A stretch of DNA of 10,359 nucleotides from Bacteroidales bacterium (GCA_012838875.1 DUOL01000126.1:1-10359), one strand, 5' to 3'; shown: positions 1 through 8,144, numbered from the stretch's first letter. Notes: generated from the letters alone by a model not told the origin. Numbers and translations: made by a program.

Positions 1-22
1 CTCTTTTTGCCGCTTTGCGTCC

Positions 23-87
23 CCACGGCTTGTGCCCGCGGACTTGGAACCGGGCGCCGACCCCGAGCGTAGCGAGGGGGCACGCCC
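23..87. repeat. GC-rich stretch with two potential hairpins
   Basis: Positions 1-87 are about 71% G+C by hand count, while the next 70-80 bases are almost pure A/T. Two hairpins can be drawn. The first pairs 23-28 with 36-41 (one mismatch, 7-nt loop). The second has an outer stem GGGCG (52-56) with CGCCC (83-87) and an inner stem CCCC (61-64) with GGGG (76-79), capped by the GAGCGTAGCG motif. No run of T follows on either strand, so it does not look like a standard intrinsic terminator. It lies downstream of dnaE and could be a dispersed intergenic repeat or the edge of a structured RNA. I do not recognise a named family. Confidence 0.4.
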
Positions 88-161
88 AAAAGAAAATAAT
101 AATAAAATTCTGACAACTTATTTTATGTAGAATCCTTTATATATTCTTAATAATTAAGCAA

Positions 162-3100
162 TTAGCTATTAAAAGTTATCTGGTGGGGGATTGTTAACTT
201 GAGTTGTTTTACAAACTTTTCGGGCTCTACTTTCAAATCGTAACTATGCAAATCGGAGTGGAAATTCCCTGCTAACGTAGCCACACGGATGTAAAGAGGC
301 ACTTTTCCCGGATAGGTTTCGGCAGCTTCTTTTATCAAATAGGCAATATTAGCGGCAATATCTTTTACATTAAAGGTAAGCGTGATGTTTTTACATAAAT
401 TGTCGTAACTATCGCTTAAATAAAAGATAGAGATAGGCTTAAGGTCATAATTTTTTTGGGTATCTTTATTCTTATTGTAGTATCTCTCTTCCAAACGCGC
501 CTTAATAAAAAGCTGTTTTCCTTCTTCAAAAAGGTGTTTATATCTTGTAAATTCTTCGCCGAATAGTGTCCAATTATAATTTCCGTTATAGTCTTCCAAC
601 TGAATAGTACCGTAGTCTTTATTGTTTTTAGTAATGCCCACCTTAACAGCTGTAACAATGGCAACAAAAGAGAGGGTTTTAAACGCATATTGAGCATGTA
701 GAGCTGGATTAGCGATAGTTTCTAAATTTACATTGGTGAAATTATCTATAATGGTTTTGTATTCGTCAAGTGGGTGTCCGGAAATATAGAAACCTGCTAT
801 TTCCTTTTCAAATTTTAATTGTTCGAGTGGGTGCCACGGTTCGCAAGCAGGTATTTCAGGCAGTCCGAAGTCTTCATCATCATCGGAAGCGAAATCAAAG
901 ATTGAGGTTTGATTTCTTGATATGTTAGTTTGTTCTCCGTTTCCGTAATTTATTAGCTTTTCAATAAACGATTTTCCATCGTTATCTTCATGGAAAAATT
1001 GTGCTCGGTGAATATTATCAAAGCAGTCGAATGCACCGGCATAAGCTAGGGCTTCTAAGGAGCGTTTATTAAAAAGTCGGAAGTTTTGTCGCTTAATGAA
1101 ATCAAAAATATTTTCGTAGTTCCCATTCTTTTCGCGCTCTTCAACCAAAGATACAACGGTTGAGGCGCCCATATTTTTGAGACCGCCTAAACCAAAACGT
1201 ATATCCCCTTTTTTATTGACGATAAAATCCAATTCCGATTCGTTGACGTCCGGTCCTAAAATATTGATTCCCATTCTCATGGTGTCATCAATTAAGGATG
1301 TTATTTTACCTAAATCTTTAAGGTTATTTGTTAAGTTAGCTGCCATAAATTCGGCGGGGTAGTGTGCTTTTAGGTAAGCGGTTTGATAAGCGACGTACGC
1401 ATAGCAAGTAGCATGTGATTTGTTAAAAGCATAAGAGGAAAATCGTTTCCACTCTTTCCATATCTCTTCCAATGTCTTTTTAGGGTGTCCGTTTTTCATT
1501 CCTCCTTGATAAAAGGCTTCTTCCAACTCGTTCATCAGTAGTTCATTCTTTTTCCCCATAGCCTTACGCATTGTGTCGGCTTGACTCGGGGTGAAATTGG
1601 CGATAAACTGTGCCAATTGCATAACTTGTTCTTGATAAACCGTAATTCCATAAGTTTCATCAAGGAAAGTTCCCATTCCTTCTATCGGATAAGAAATTTT
1701 TTCACGACCGAACTTCCGATTAATAAAATGAGGAATATTATCCATAGGTCCCGGGCGATAAAGGGCAACCATGGCATAAACATCTTCGAAGCGTTCCGGC
1801 TTTAGTTCTTGCAAGTATTTACGCATTCCGGGGCTTTCAAATTGGAAAATAGCGGTTGTATCTCCCATTGAGAAGAGTTCGTAAGTCTTTTTGTCGTCAA
1901 AGGGAATATTATCAATGTCAACGTCAATGTTTTGCCGTTTTTTTATGTTGTAAAGAGTATTAGAGATAATATTGAGTGTTTTCAGCCCAAGAAAATCCAT
2001 TTTAAGAAGTCCGGCGTCTTCCACTTGTTTTCCTTCGTATTGGGTAACTAAAACATCACTATTTTTAGCTGTGCAAAGGGGGAGGGAGTCGTAAAGATTA
2101 TTTTTCCCGATAATGACGCCGCAGGCATGTACTCCGCTACTGCGAACGGTTCCTTCCAATTGCATGGCATATTGTAATGTTTTTCTAATCAACTCATTAG
2201 GGCTTTCAAGTTCTTTTTTTAGTTCGGGAGTTGTTTCAAAAACCTTATCAAAAGTAATTTTGGGAGTTTCGGGTACTAACTTAGCGAGGCGATTACTTTC
2301 ATTTAAGTTTAATTGCAGAACACGGGCACAATCACGGATAGCCGATTTGGCAGCCATGGTATTAAATGTGATAATTTGAGCAACATTTTCAAACCCATAT
2401 TTTTGAGTAACGTACTCTATGACGGCATCTCTTCCGGTATCTTCGATATCAATATCCATATCAGGCATTGAGATTCTATCCGGATTTAAAAAGCGTTCAA
2501 AAAGCAGATTGTATTTGATAGGGTCGAAATTGGTAATTCCAAGGCAGTAAGAAATTGCCGAACCTGCGGCAGAACCGCGTCCAGGTCCAAATCGGATGCC
2601 TTGTTTTTTTCCGGCATTAATAAAATCTTGTACGATTAAAAAGTATCCGGCAAATCCCATTTTTTTGATTGTTTCTAATTCAAACGTAAGTCGTTCTTGA
2701 ATTTTCTCATCTATCTCCTTCCAGCGACGTTTTGCCCCCTGATAGGTTAAATGCTCTAAATAGTCGTACTCATTTTTAAATTCTTTTGGAACTTCAAATT
2801 TAGGAAGTAACGGTTCGGAGGCAAGTCTATAAGATTCGATTTTATTAACAAGCTGATTTGTATTTGCAATAGCTTCAGGAAAGTCCTTGAAAAGTTCTAC
2901 CATTTCTGCGGTAGTCTTTAAGTACTCTTCGCCCGAATATGCCAACCCATTGTCGGAGTCTTCGTCTTGCAAACTTCCTTCTTTGGAGTAGAAATCACGT
3001 CTTGTATTGATACAAATCAACATTCTGTGTGCCTCAAAATCTTCACGATTAACGAAATGTACATCATTTGTAGCAATACAACGCACTTGATGTTTTACGG

Positions 3101-3749
3101 ATAGTTGCTTCAGAGCTTCATTGACCATAATTTGTTCACGATGTCCATTATTTTGAAGTTCTAAATAATAATCGTTTCCAAATATTGATTTATATTCTTC
3201 AATAATTTTACTTGCCTCATCTAAGTTGAAAATTGTCGGAATCGGGTTTGCAGGGTCGTAATTATTATATTTTAAAATAGCTTGCGGGACTTCACCTCCT
3301 AAGCAAGCAGAGCTGGCTATAATCCCTTCCGAATATTTGCGTAACAACTCCTTATCAACTCGCGGCGTATAGTACATACCTTCACTATAAGAATATGAAA
3401 CAATACGCGAAAGATTACGGTAGCCGGTCCAATTTTTAGCTAAAAGTATAAGATGCTTACCGCTTCTATTTTCTCTTACGGTTTTATCTTTATCGAAGCG
3501 AGAGTTTGCGGCAACGTAAACTTCACAGCCGATAATTGCTTTAAAAGGGTCATTTTTTTTGGCATGTTTAGCGTTAAATTTCTCAACTTGCTCAACAAAA
3601 CTAAATACTCCGAACATATTTCCATGGTCGGTTATAGCCATTGCTCGTTGACCGTCGTCGTATGCTTTGCGTATTAAATCGGGAATTTTAGCTAATCCGT
3701 CAAGAATTGAATACTCCGTGTGTACATGCAAATGTGAAAATGAACTCAT
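162..3749 (-). CDS. dnaE: DNA polymerase III alpha subunit (replicative polymerase)
   Basis: This is the catalytic subunit of the replicative DNA polymerase, acting at the fork with the beta clamp and clamp loader. The 1195-residue protein is full length for DnaE. An N-terminal PHP domain (about residues 5-235) starts with HLHVH (H8, H10) and has TDHG (41-43) and NDVHF (228-232). The polymerase core carries GPGRGSAAGSA (388-398), the two catalytic aspartates of PDMDID (D430, D432) and the third, D585, in LLKMDFLG. Also present are YRPGPMDNIPHFI (664-676) and FNKSHATCYAYVAYQTAYL (775-793). QTSIF (947-951) matches the internal clamp-binding motif. An OB-fold region (about 1025-1090) and a short C-terminal domain follow. 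No 3'-5' DEDD exonuclease insertion is present, so it is DnaE and not PolC. The ATG at 3749 is chosen because the PHP motif begins within eight residues. The gene appears monocistronic and diverges from hutU. Confidence 0.98.
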   Translation of the reverse strand: MSSFSHLHVHTEYSILDGLAKIPDLIRKAYDDGQRAMAITDHGNMFGVFSFVEQVEKFNAKHAKKNDPFKAIIGCEVYVAANSRFDKDKTVRENRSGKHLILLAKNWTGYRNLSRIVSYSYSEGMYYTPRVDKELLRKYSEGIIASSACLGGEVPQAILKYNNYDPANPIPTIFNLDEASKIIEEYKSIFGNDYYLELQNNGHREQIMVNEALKQLSVKHQVRCIATNDVHFVNREDFEAHRMLICINTRRDFYSKEGSLQDEDSDNGLAYSGEEYLKTTAEMVELFKDFPEAIANTNQLVNKIESYRLASEPLLPKFEVPKEFKNEYDYLEHLTYQGAKRRWKEIDEKIQERLTFELETIKKMGFAGYFLIVQDFINAGKKQGIRFGPGRGSAAGSAISYCLGITNFDPIKYNLLFERFLNPDRISMPDMDIDIEDTGRDAVIEYVTQKYGFENVAQIITFNTMAAKSAIRDCARVLQLNLNESNRLAKLVPETPKITFDKVFETTPELKKELESPNELIRKTLQYAMQLEGTVRSSGVHACGVIIGKNNLYDSLPLCTAKNSDVLVTQYEGKQVEDAGLLKMDFLGLKTLNIISNTLYNIKKRQNIDVDIDNIPFDDKKTYELFSMGDTTAIFQFESPGMRKYLQELKPERFEDVYAMVALYRPGPMDNIPHFINRKFGREKISYPIEGMGTFLDETYGITVYQEQVMQLAQFIANFTPSQADTMRKAMGKKNELLMNELEEAFYQGGMKNGHPKKTLEEIWKEWKRFSSYAFNKSHATCYAYVAYQTAYLKAHYPAEFMAANLTNNLKDLGKITSLIDDTMRMGINILGPDVNESELDFIVNKKGDIRFGLGGLKNMGASTVVSLVEEREKNGNYENIFDFIKRQNFRLFNKRSLEALAYAGAFDCFDNIHRAQFFHEDNDGKSFIEKLINYGNGEQTNISRNQTSIFDFASDDDEDFGLPEIPACEPWHPLEQLKFEKEIAGFYISGHPLDEYKTIIDNFTNVNLETIANPALHAQYAFKTLSFVAIVTAVKVGITKNNKDYGTIQLEDYNGNYNWTLFGEEFTRYKHLFEEGKQLFIKARLEERYYNKNKDTQKNYDLKPISIFYLSDSYDNLCKNITLTFNVKDIAANIAYLIKEAAETYPGKVPLYIRVATLAGNFHSDLHSYDLKVEPEKFVKQLKLTIPHQITFNS

Positions 3750-3759
3750 TATCAGTGAT

Positions 3760-3769
3760 ATCTATAGAT
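3760..3769. promoter_or_regulatory. Palindrome in the dnaE leader, possible operator
   Basis: ATCTATAGAT is a perfect 10-bp palindrome, 11-20 bp upstream of the dnaE ATG. It directly abuts a second, odd-length palindrome ATCAGTGAT at 3751-3759. Both would lie downstream of the proposed dnaE transcription start. A protein-binding role is only an inference; short AT-rich palindromes also arise by chance. Confidence 0.2.
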
Positions 3770-3793
3770 TAAAAAATGAAATACTTATTTATA

Positions 3794-3801
3794 CAAAGAT
3801 A
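3794..3801 (-). promoter_or_regulatory. Candidate dnaE promoter -7 box
   Basis: Read on the minus strand this is TATCTTTG, a perfect match to the Bacteroidota -7 consensus TAnnTTTG. It implies a leader of about 40 nt before the dnaE start. No clear TTG/TTTG -33 element sits at 17-23 bp upstream; that stretch is a mixed A/T run. Only the -7 half is supported. Confidence 0.5.
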
Positions 3802-3865
3802 CTTTTTTTTTAAATGAATTTTCTTTTAAAATTAAAAAAAATAGAGAAAAGATAAAGAAAAAAAG

Positions 3866-3896
3866 TACCTTTGAAAGCCAAAAATATGTATTTTTG
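3866..3896 (+). promoter_or_regulatory. Candidate hutU promoter region with two -7 boxes
   Basis: Two perfect TAnnTTTG matches lie in tandem: TACCTTTG at 3866-3873 and TATTTTTG at 3889-3896. The TTTG of the first (3870-3873) could also serve as the -33 element of the second, at a spacing of 15 nt, somewhat shorter than the usual 17-23. An A-rich tract (3834-3864) lies upstream and might act as an UP-like element. A short hairpin (AAGCT 3906-3910 with AGCTT 3916-3920, 5-nt loop) would fall near the 5' end of the transcript. Confidence 0.5.
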
Positions 3897-3935
3897 CCGT
3901 TCATTAAGCTGTTTTAGCTTTATAAAAAGAAAAGT

Positions 3936-5939
3936 ATGAATCAGGAAATTATAGATTTTCAACAAGAGTTATTGGCAGGAATTCCTGACGAACTCCCCGA
4001 AATAAAACCGTATGATTATCAACTTAATCATGTTCCGATACGACAAGATATTTTAAGTAAGGAAGAGAAGAAATTAGCTTTGCAGAATGCATTGCGTTAT
4101 TTTAAAGATGAGTGGCATTCTATTTTAGCTCCTGAATTTGCGGAAGAGTTAAAAAAATACGGGCGAATTTATATGTATCGTTTTCGTCCGAGTTATGCTA
4201 TGTATGCTCGTCCTATTGAGGCGTATCCGGCAAAAAGTCGTGCTGCCGCCGCCATCATGCTGATGATTCAGAATAATTTAGACCCCGCGGTTGCACAGCA
4301 TCCGCATGAGCTGATTACCTACGGAGGAAACGGTGCCGTTTTTCAAAATTGGGCTCAATATCGTTTAGTTATGCAATATCTTGCTACCATGACAGACGAA
4401 CAAACGTTAGTAATGTATTCAGGGCATCCGTTAGGACTATTCCCTTCCTCCAAGCAAGCTCCACGTGTTGTGGTTACTAACGGCATGGTCATACCCAACT
4501 ACTCGAAACCGGAGCATTGGGAAAAATTCAATGCTCTCGGTGTCAGCCAGTATGGTCAAATGACGGCGGGTTCATATATGTACATCGGACCGCAAGGCAT
4601 TGTACACGGCACAACCATTACCGTAATGAATGCTTGCCGCAAATTAAGCACGGACTCGTCAAAACTTTTCATTACAGCCGGTTTGGGAGGAATGTCCGGA
4701 GCACAACCTAAGGCAGCTAACATTGCCGGTGTTATCTCTATAACTGCTGAAATTAACCCTGCTGCTACACAAAAACGTTATCAACAAAATTGGGTAGATG
4801 AAATTTCGGACAATTTAGAACACCTATTTAAGCGTGTAAAAGAAGAACAAGCCGCAAATCGTGTCCGCTCCTTCGCATATCAAGGAAATATCGTTGATTT
4901 ATGGGAATATTGTGTAAAACATAAAATTCATGTAGACCTTGGTTCTGACCAAACTTCATTGCATAATCCGTGGGCGGGCGGTTACTATCCGGTAGATTAT
5001 ACATTTGAAGAATCGCAGAAAATGATGGTCGAAGAGCCTGAGAAATTCAGATTAGCAGTACAAAAAAGTCTTGTAAGACAAATAGATGCTATTAATTCTC
5101 TGGCTGAACGAGGAATGTACTTTTTTGATTACGGCAATGCCTTTCTCCTTGAAGCAAGTAGGGCAGGGGCGGCAGTACTCAATGCTGACGGCAAATTCAA
5201 ATACCCCTCATACGTACAAGATATTATGGGACCACTCTGTTTTGACCACGGTTTTGGACCTTTTCGTTGGGTTTGCACATCAGGGAAAGAGGAAGATTTA
5301 ATGATGACCGATACTATTGCTATGCAAGTGTTGGAAGATATTAGAAAGAATGCTCCAACTGAAATTCAAGGACAATTGCAAGATAATATTCATTGGATAC
5401 GAGAGGCACAAAAAAATAAGTTAGTAGTCGGTTCTCAAGCTCGTATTCTTTATGCCGATGCCGAAGGAAGAATTAAAATAGCTTCAGCGTTTAATCAAGC
5501 GATAAAAGAAAAACGTATTTCTGCTCCGGTTGTTCTCGGTCGCGACCATCACGACGTGTCCGGAACGGACTCGCCCTACAGAGAAACGTCTAATATTTAC
5601 GACGGTTCTTCGTTCACAGCCGACATGTCAGTGCAAAATGTGATTGGTGACGCTTTTCGTGGTGCAACTTGGGTTTCTATTCATAACGGTGGTGGAGTCG
5701 GCTGGGGAGAAGTGATAAACGGAGGCTTTGGATTACTCCTGGACGGTAGCGACGAAGCACAGCAACGCTTAGAAAATATGCTCTACTGGGACGTTAATAA
5801 TGGGATTGCCCGCCGAGCATGGGCAAGAAACAAGCCCGCACTCTTTTCTATACGGCGGGCAATGGAACAGAACCCGAAGTTGAAAGTTACAATTCCAAAT
5901 ATTGTAGACGAAAAACTTATTAATACTATCAATTTTTAA
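3936..5939 (+). CDS. hutU: Urocanate hydratase (urocanase), long eukaryote-like form
   Basis: This cytosolic enzyme hydrates urocanate to 4-imidazolone-5-propionate, the second step of histidine degradation, using tightly bound NAD+ as an electrophile. At 667 residues it has the length of the animal and Bacteroidota form (about 670), not the roughly 555 of the Pseudomonas and Bacillus form. Recognisable conserved blocks are YGGNG (129-133), YGQMTAGSYMYIGPQGIVHG (206-225), the glycine-rich NAD-binding TAGLGGMSGAQP (247-258), SDQTSLHNP (337-345), GFGPFRWVCTSG (439-450), GRDHHDVSGTDSPYRET (535-551) and HNGGGVGWGEVINGGFGL (583-600). The bacterial signature around FQGLPARICW is replaced by GSQARILY (499-506). 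No hutH, hutI or ftcD is in the window, so the rest of the pathway must lie elsewhere if present. lpxB follows after 24 bp. The ATG has no clear ribosome binding site. Confidence 0.96.
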   Translation: MNQEIIDFQQELLAGIPDELPEIKPYDYQLNHVPIRQDILSKEEKKLALQNALRYFKDEWHSILAPEFAEELKKYGRIYMYRFRPSYAMYARPIEAYPAKSRAAAAIMLMIQNNLDPAVAQHPHELITYGGNGAVFQNWAQYRLVMQYLATMTDEQTLVMYSGHPLGLFPSSKQAPRVVVTNGMVIPNYSKPEHWEKFNALGVSQYGQMTAGSYMYIGPQGIVHGTTITVMNACRKLSTDSSKLFITAGLGGMSGAQPKAANIAGVISITAEINPAATQKRYQQNWVDEISDNLEHLFKRVKEEQAANRVRSFAYQGNIVDLWEYCVKHKIHVDLGSDQTSLHNPWAGGYYPVDYTFEESQKMMVEEPEKFRLAVQKSLVRQIDAINSLAERGMYFFDYGNAFLLEASRAGAAVLNADGKFKYPSYVQDIMGPLCFDHGFGPFRWVCTSGKEEDLMMTDTIAMQVLEDIRKNAPTEIQGQLQDNIHWIREAQKNKLVVGSQARILYADAEGRIKIASAFNQAIKEKRISAPVVLGRDHHDVSGTDSPYRETSNIYDGSSFTADMSVQNVIGDAFRGATWVSIHNGGGVGWGEVINGGFGLLLDGSDEAQQRLENMLYWDVNNGIARRAWARNKPALFSIRRAMEQNPKLKVTIPNIVDEKLINTINF

Positions 5940-5963
5940 TTCAATTTTAAACTTTTAAATAGT

Positions 5964-7091
5964 GTGAAATATTATATTATAGCGGGAGAACCTTCAGGAG
6001 ATTTACACGCCTCTTTCTTAATGAAAGAGATAAAAAATAATGATAAAGACGCTGATTTTCGTTGTTGGGGCGGCGACCTTATGGAACAAAACGGCGGTGA
6101 AATAGTTAAGCACTATAAAGAATTGGCTTTCATGGGGTTTGTGGAAGTGCTCTTGAATTTAAAGACAATTCTTAATAATTTGGTCATTTGTAAAACCGAC
6201 ATCCTTTTATATCAACCCGATGTCGTCATCTTAGTTGATTACCCCGGCTTTAATTTGAAAATTGCAAAATTTGCAAAAGAGAATAACTTTAAAGTTGTTT
6301 ATTACATTTCTCCGCAAATATGGGCATGGAAAAAGAGTAGAGTAAATCTTATTAAGAAATATGTAGATAAAATGCTCACAATTTTGCCTTTTGAAAAAGA
6401 GTTTTATGCAAAGTACAATTATGAAGTTGACTACGTAGGGCACCCTTTGCTTGACGAAATTGAACATACAAACGGAGAAGAACATAATTTTAGAGAACAA
6501 TATTCATTAAGCGAAAAGCCGATTATTGCCTTGTTGCCGGGTAGCAGGAAGCAAGAAATAAAGAAAATGTTACCCCTGATGCTTCAAGTCGTTGATTATT
6601 TTACCGATTATCAATTTATTATTTCCGGTGTAACTTGGCAAGAGATTTCGCTCTATAAGAATATTTTAAAAGAGAAAAATATTCCGATACTCTTTGACAA
6701 TGATTTATTATTACGACATGCTTCGGCGGCTCTAGTTACTTCCGGCACAGCAACGTTAGAAACAGCTTTATATAACGTGCCGCAAGTGGTTTGTTATAAG
6801 GGGAATATCATTTCTTATTATATTGCTCGATGGCTAATAAAAGATATTCAGCATATTTCGTTAGTTAATATTATCGCCGATAAAGAAATCGTAAGAGAGC
6901 TTATTCAAAAGGAGTTAAATTTGAAAAATTTACAAAAAGAGTTGAAAAAAATAACCGATGACAGTGAAAAAATTGAACAAATTCAAAAAGATTATCTCTT
7001 TTTAAGAAAAAAATTAGGTGGCAAAGGCACTTCTAAACGAGCCGCAGACATTATTAAACAATTTTTATCCACAAAATCCACTAATTTTTAA
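5964..7091 (+). CDS. lpxB: Lipid-A-disaccharide synthase
   Basis: A membrane-associated glycosyltransferase of family GT19. It joins UDP-2,3-diacylglucosamine and lipid X (2,3-diacylglucosamine 1-phosphate) to form the beta-1,6 disaccharide of lipid A. The 375-residue length is normal for the family. Motifs run in the expected order: AGEPSGD (7-13), ELAFMGFVEVL (53-63), VDYPGFN (91-97, with D92 matching the conserved catalytic aspartate), YYISPQIWAWKKSR (113-126), VGHPLLD (158-164), LLPGSRKQEI (190-199), TSGTATLETAL (259-269), and SLVNIIA (299-305), which carries the conserved asparagine. The GTG start is chosen because the next residues, KYYIIAGEPSGD, are the family N-terminus and no ATG fits. 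Only 24 AT-rich bases separate it from hutU, and no TAnnTTTG box is seen there, so co-transcription is likely. The common surE partner is absent. Confidence 0.97.
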   Translation: MKYYIIAGEPSGDLHASFLMKEIKNNDKDADFRCWGGDLMEQNGGEIVKHYKELAFMGFVEVLLNLKTILNNLVICKTDILLYQPDVVILVDYPGFNLKIAKFAKENNFKVVYYISPQIWAWKKSRVNLIKKYVDKMLTILPFEKEFYAKYNYEVDYVGHPLLDEIEHTNGEEHNFREQYSLSEKPIIALLPGSRKQEIKKMLPLMLQVVDYFTDYQFIISGVTWQEISLYKNILKEKNIPILFDNDLLLRHASAALVTSGTATLETALYNVPQVVCYKGNIISYYIARWLIKDIQHISLVNIIADKEIVRELIQKELNLKNLQKELKKITDDSEKIEQIQKDYLFLRKKLGGKGTSKRAADIIKQFLSTKSTNF

Positions 7092-7100
7092 ATAAATTCG

Positions 7101-7129
7101 TTGAATTACAAAAACAGTTCGTATATTTG
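7101..7129 (+). promoter_or_regulatory. Bacteroidota-type promoter of the TPR gene
   Basis: TTG at 7101-7103 and TATATTTG at 7122-7129 match the Bacteroidota -33 and -7 elements with an 18-nt spacer, inside the usual 17-23 range. The predicted start of transcription is about 20 nt before the ATG at 7155. This is the best complete promoter in the window and suggests the TPR gene is transcribed separately from lpxB. Confidence 0.65.
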
Positions 7130-7154
7130 CAAAAATTTTAAAATTTCTTGAATT

Positions 7155-8093
7155 ATGAAAAAAAGTAAACTTTTAATCGTCCTATTCCTTTGTTTCTCAT
7201 TTTTTATGTTGAAAGGACAGGAATACAATTCATCTTTTTCAGCTATTGAAAGAAATAGTGATAGTATTACGGCACGACAAGGTGCTGAAGTAAAGTTAAT
7301 GGAAAAATTTACAAATTCTCTTTATGATGAGCTGACGTACCATAAATTCTTTAAAGATAGTAATATTAAATTGCCTCAAGATAAAGAAAAAGTAAAAGAA
7401 ATTATAAGGAACGAGCTATCTATTATGGTGCGTGAAGATTGGAATAAAAAGAGATGTGTTTTAAAAGGAGAGGTACACTTAGATTTAGCGGAATTTGCTA
7501 AAAAAGTTGAAACTCTATTTAATACCCCGAACACAGGGCAGGGTGGAGGACGGGCAAAAATACAAGCAGCTCCCCCTCAGTCGCTTACGGATATTTTATT
7601 TGCAGAAACAAAAGCAGGCTATTTAACAGAAGATGAAATACAAGAGGCTGAAAATTACTTTATTAAAGCTCTTGAGTTGCAAGAATTAGGGCTGAATGAG
7701 TTGGCAATTGAGCACTACTATAAAGGTATTTCAATAAATGCTACAGCGCCGGAACCAATTTTCAACATGGGAAATGCTTACTATGCTATTGATAAATTTG
7801 ATGATGCAATTAAATGCTACCAAAAAGTAATTTCAATGAAAAAGGATTTTCCCAGTGTTTACCTCAATATGGGTAATGCTTATTTAGACAAAAAGGAATA
7901 CTCTCAAGCCATATCTGCTTACCAAACAGCACTTGAGCATACTCCTAATAATGCGGCGATTTATAATAACCTCGGTATTATTTATTTAGAACAGAAGAAC
8001 CAACAAGAAGCGATTACTGCCTTTAAAAGAGCCGCACAACTTGGCTCTATTGAGGCGCAAAGTTTCCTTTCTGCTAACGGAATAACGTGGTAA
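7155..8093 (+). CDS. Secreted TPR-repeat protein of unknown function
   Basis: The 312-residue protein begins with a typical Sec signal peptide: MKKSK followed by a hydrophobic stretch (residues 6-19) and a likely cleavage near KGQ (20-22). No lipobox is visible, so it is probably periplasmic. Residues 25-125 form a charged, mostly helical-looking region that I do not recognise. A short Gly/Ala/Pro/Gln-rich linker (127-142) leads into about four tetratricopeptide repeats spanning roughly 165-300, with matches such as PIFNMGNAYYAIDKFDDAIKC (201-221) and VYLNMGNAYLDKKEYSQAI (235-253). The chain ends with a short tail, SANGITW. TPR arrays bind partner proteins, so an adaptor or envelope-scaffold role is plausible, but nothing here names the partner. 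It has its own promoter and sits between lpxB and the SRP RNA gene. Confidence 0.9.
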   Translation: MKKSKLLIVLFLCFSFFMLKGQEYNSSFSAIERNSDSITARQGAEVKLMEKFTNSLYDELTYHKFFKDSNIKLPQDKEKVKEIIRNELSIMVREDWNKKRCVLKGEVHLDLAEFAKKVETLFNTPNTGQGGGRAKIQAAPPQSLTDILFAETKAGYLTEDEIQEAENYFIKALELQELGLNELAIEHYYKGISINATAPEPIFNMGNAYYAIDKFDDAIKCYQKVISMKKDFPSVYLNMGNAYLDKKEYSQAISAYQTALEHTPNNAAIYNNLGIIYLEQKNQQEAITAFKRAAQLGSIEAQSFLSANGITW

Positions 8094-8144
8094 GTGAGGG
8101 ATAAAGTGGAAGACTGAGGATTGAAAACGTTCAAAAATACTGTA

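Noticed and set aside
40..55. T-arm-like GGTTCCAAGTCC on the minus strand, hinting at a tRNA
   Set aside because: No matching acceptor stem, anticodon arm or D arm can be drawn around it, and the stem next to the loop does not pair properly.
129..147. AGAAT...ATTCT hairpin as a dnaE terminator
   Set aside because: The stem is only five AT-rich pairs with a 9-nt loop, and no T tract follows on the minus strand.
1177..2379. Several short plus-strand open frames inside dnaE
   Set aside because: They lie opposite a full, well-conserved dnaE frame and show no protein family features.
4517..5301. Short plus-strand frames inside hutU in other reading frames
   Set aside because: They overlap conserved hutU blocks and have no recognisable domains or start signals.
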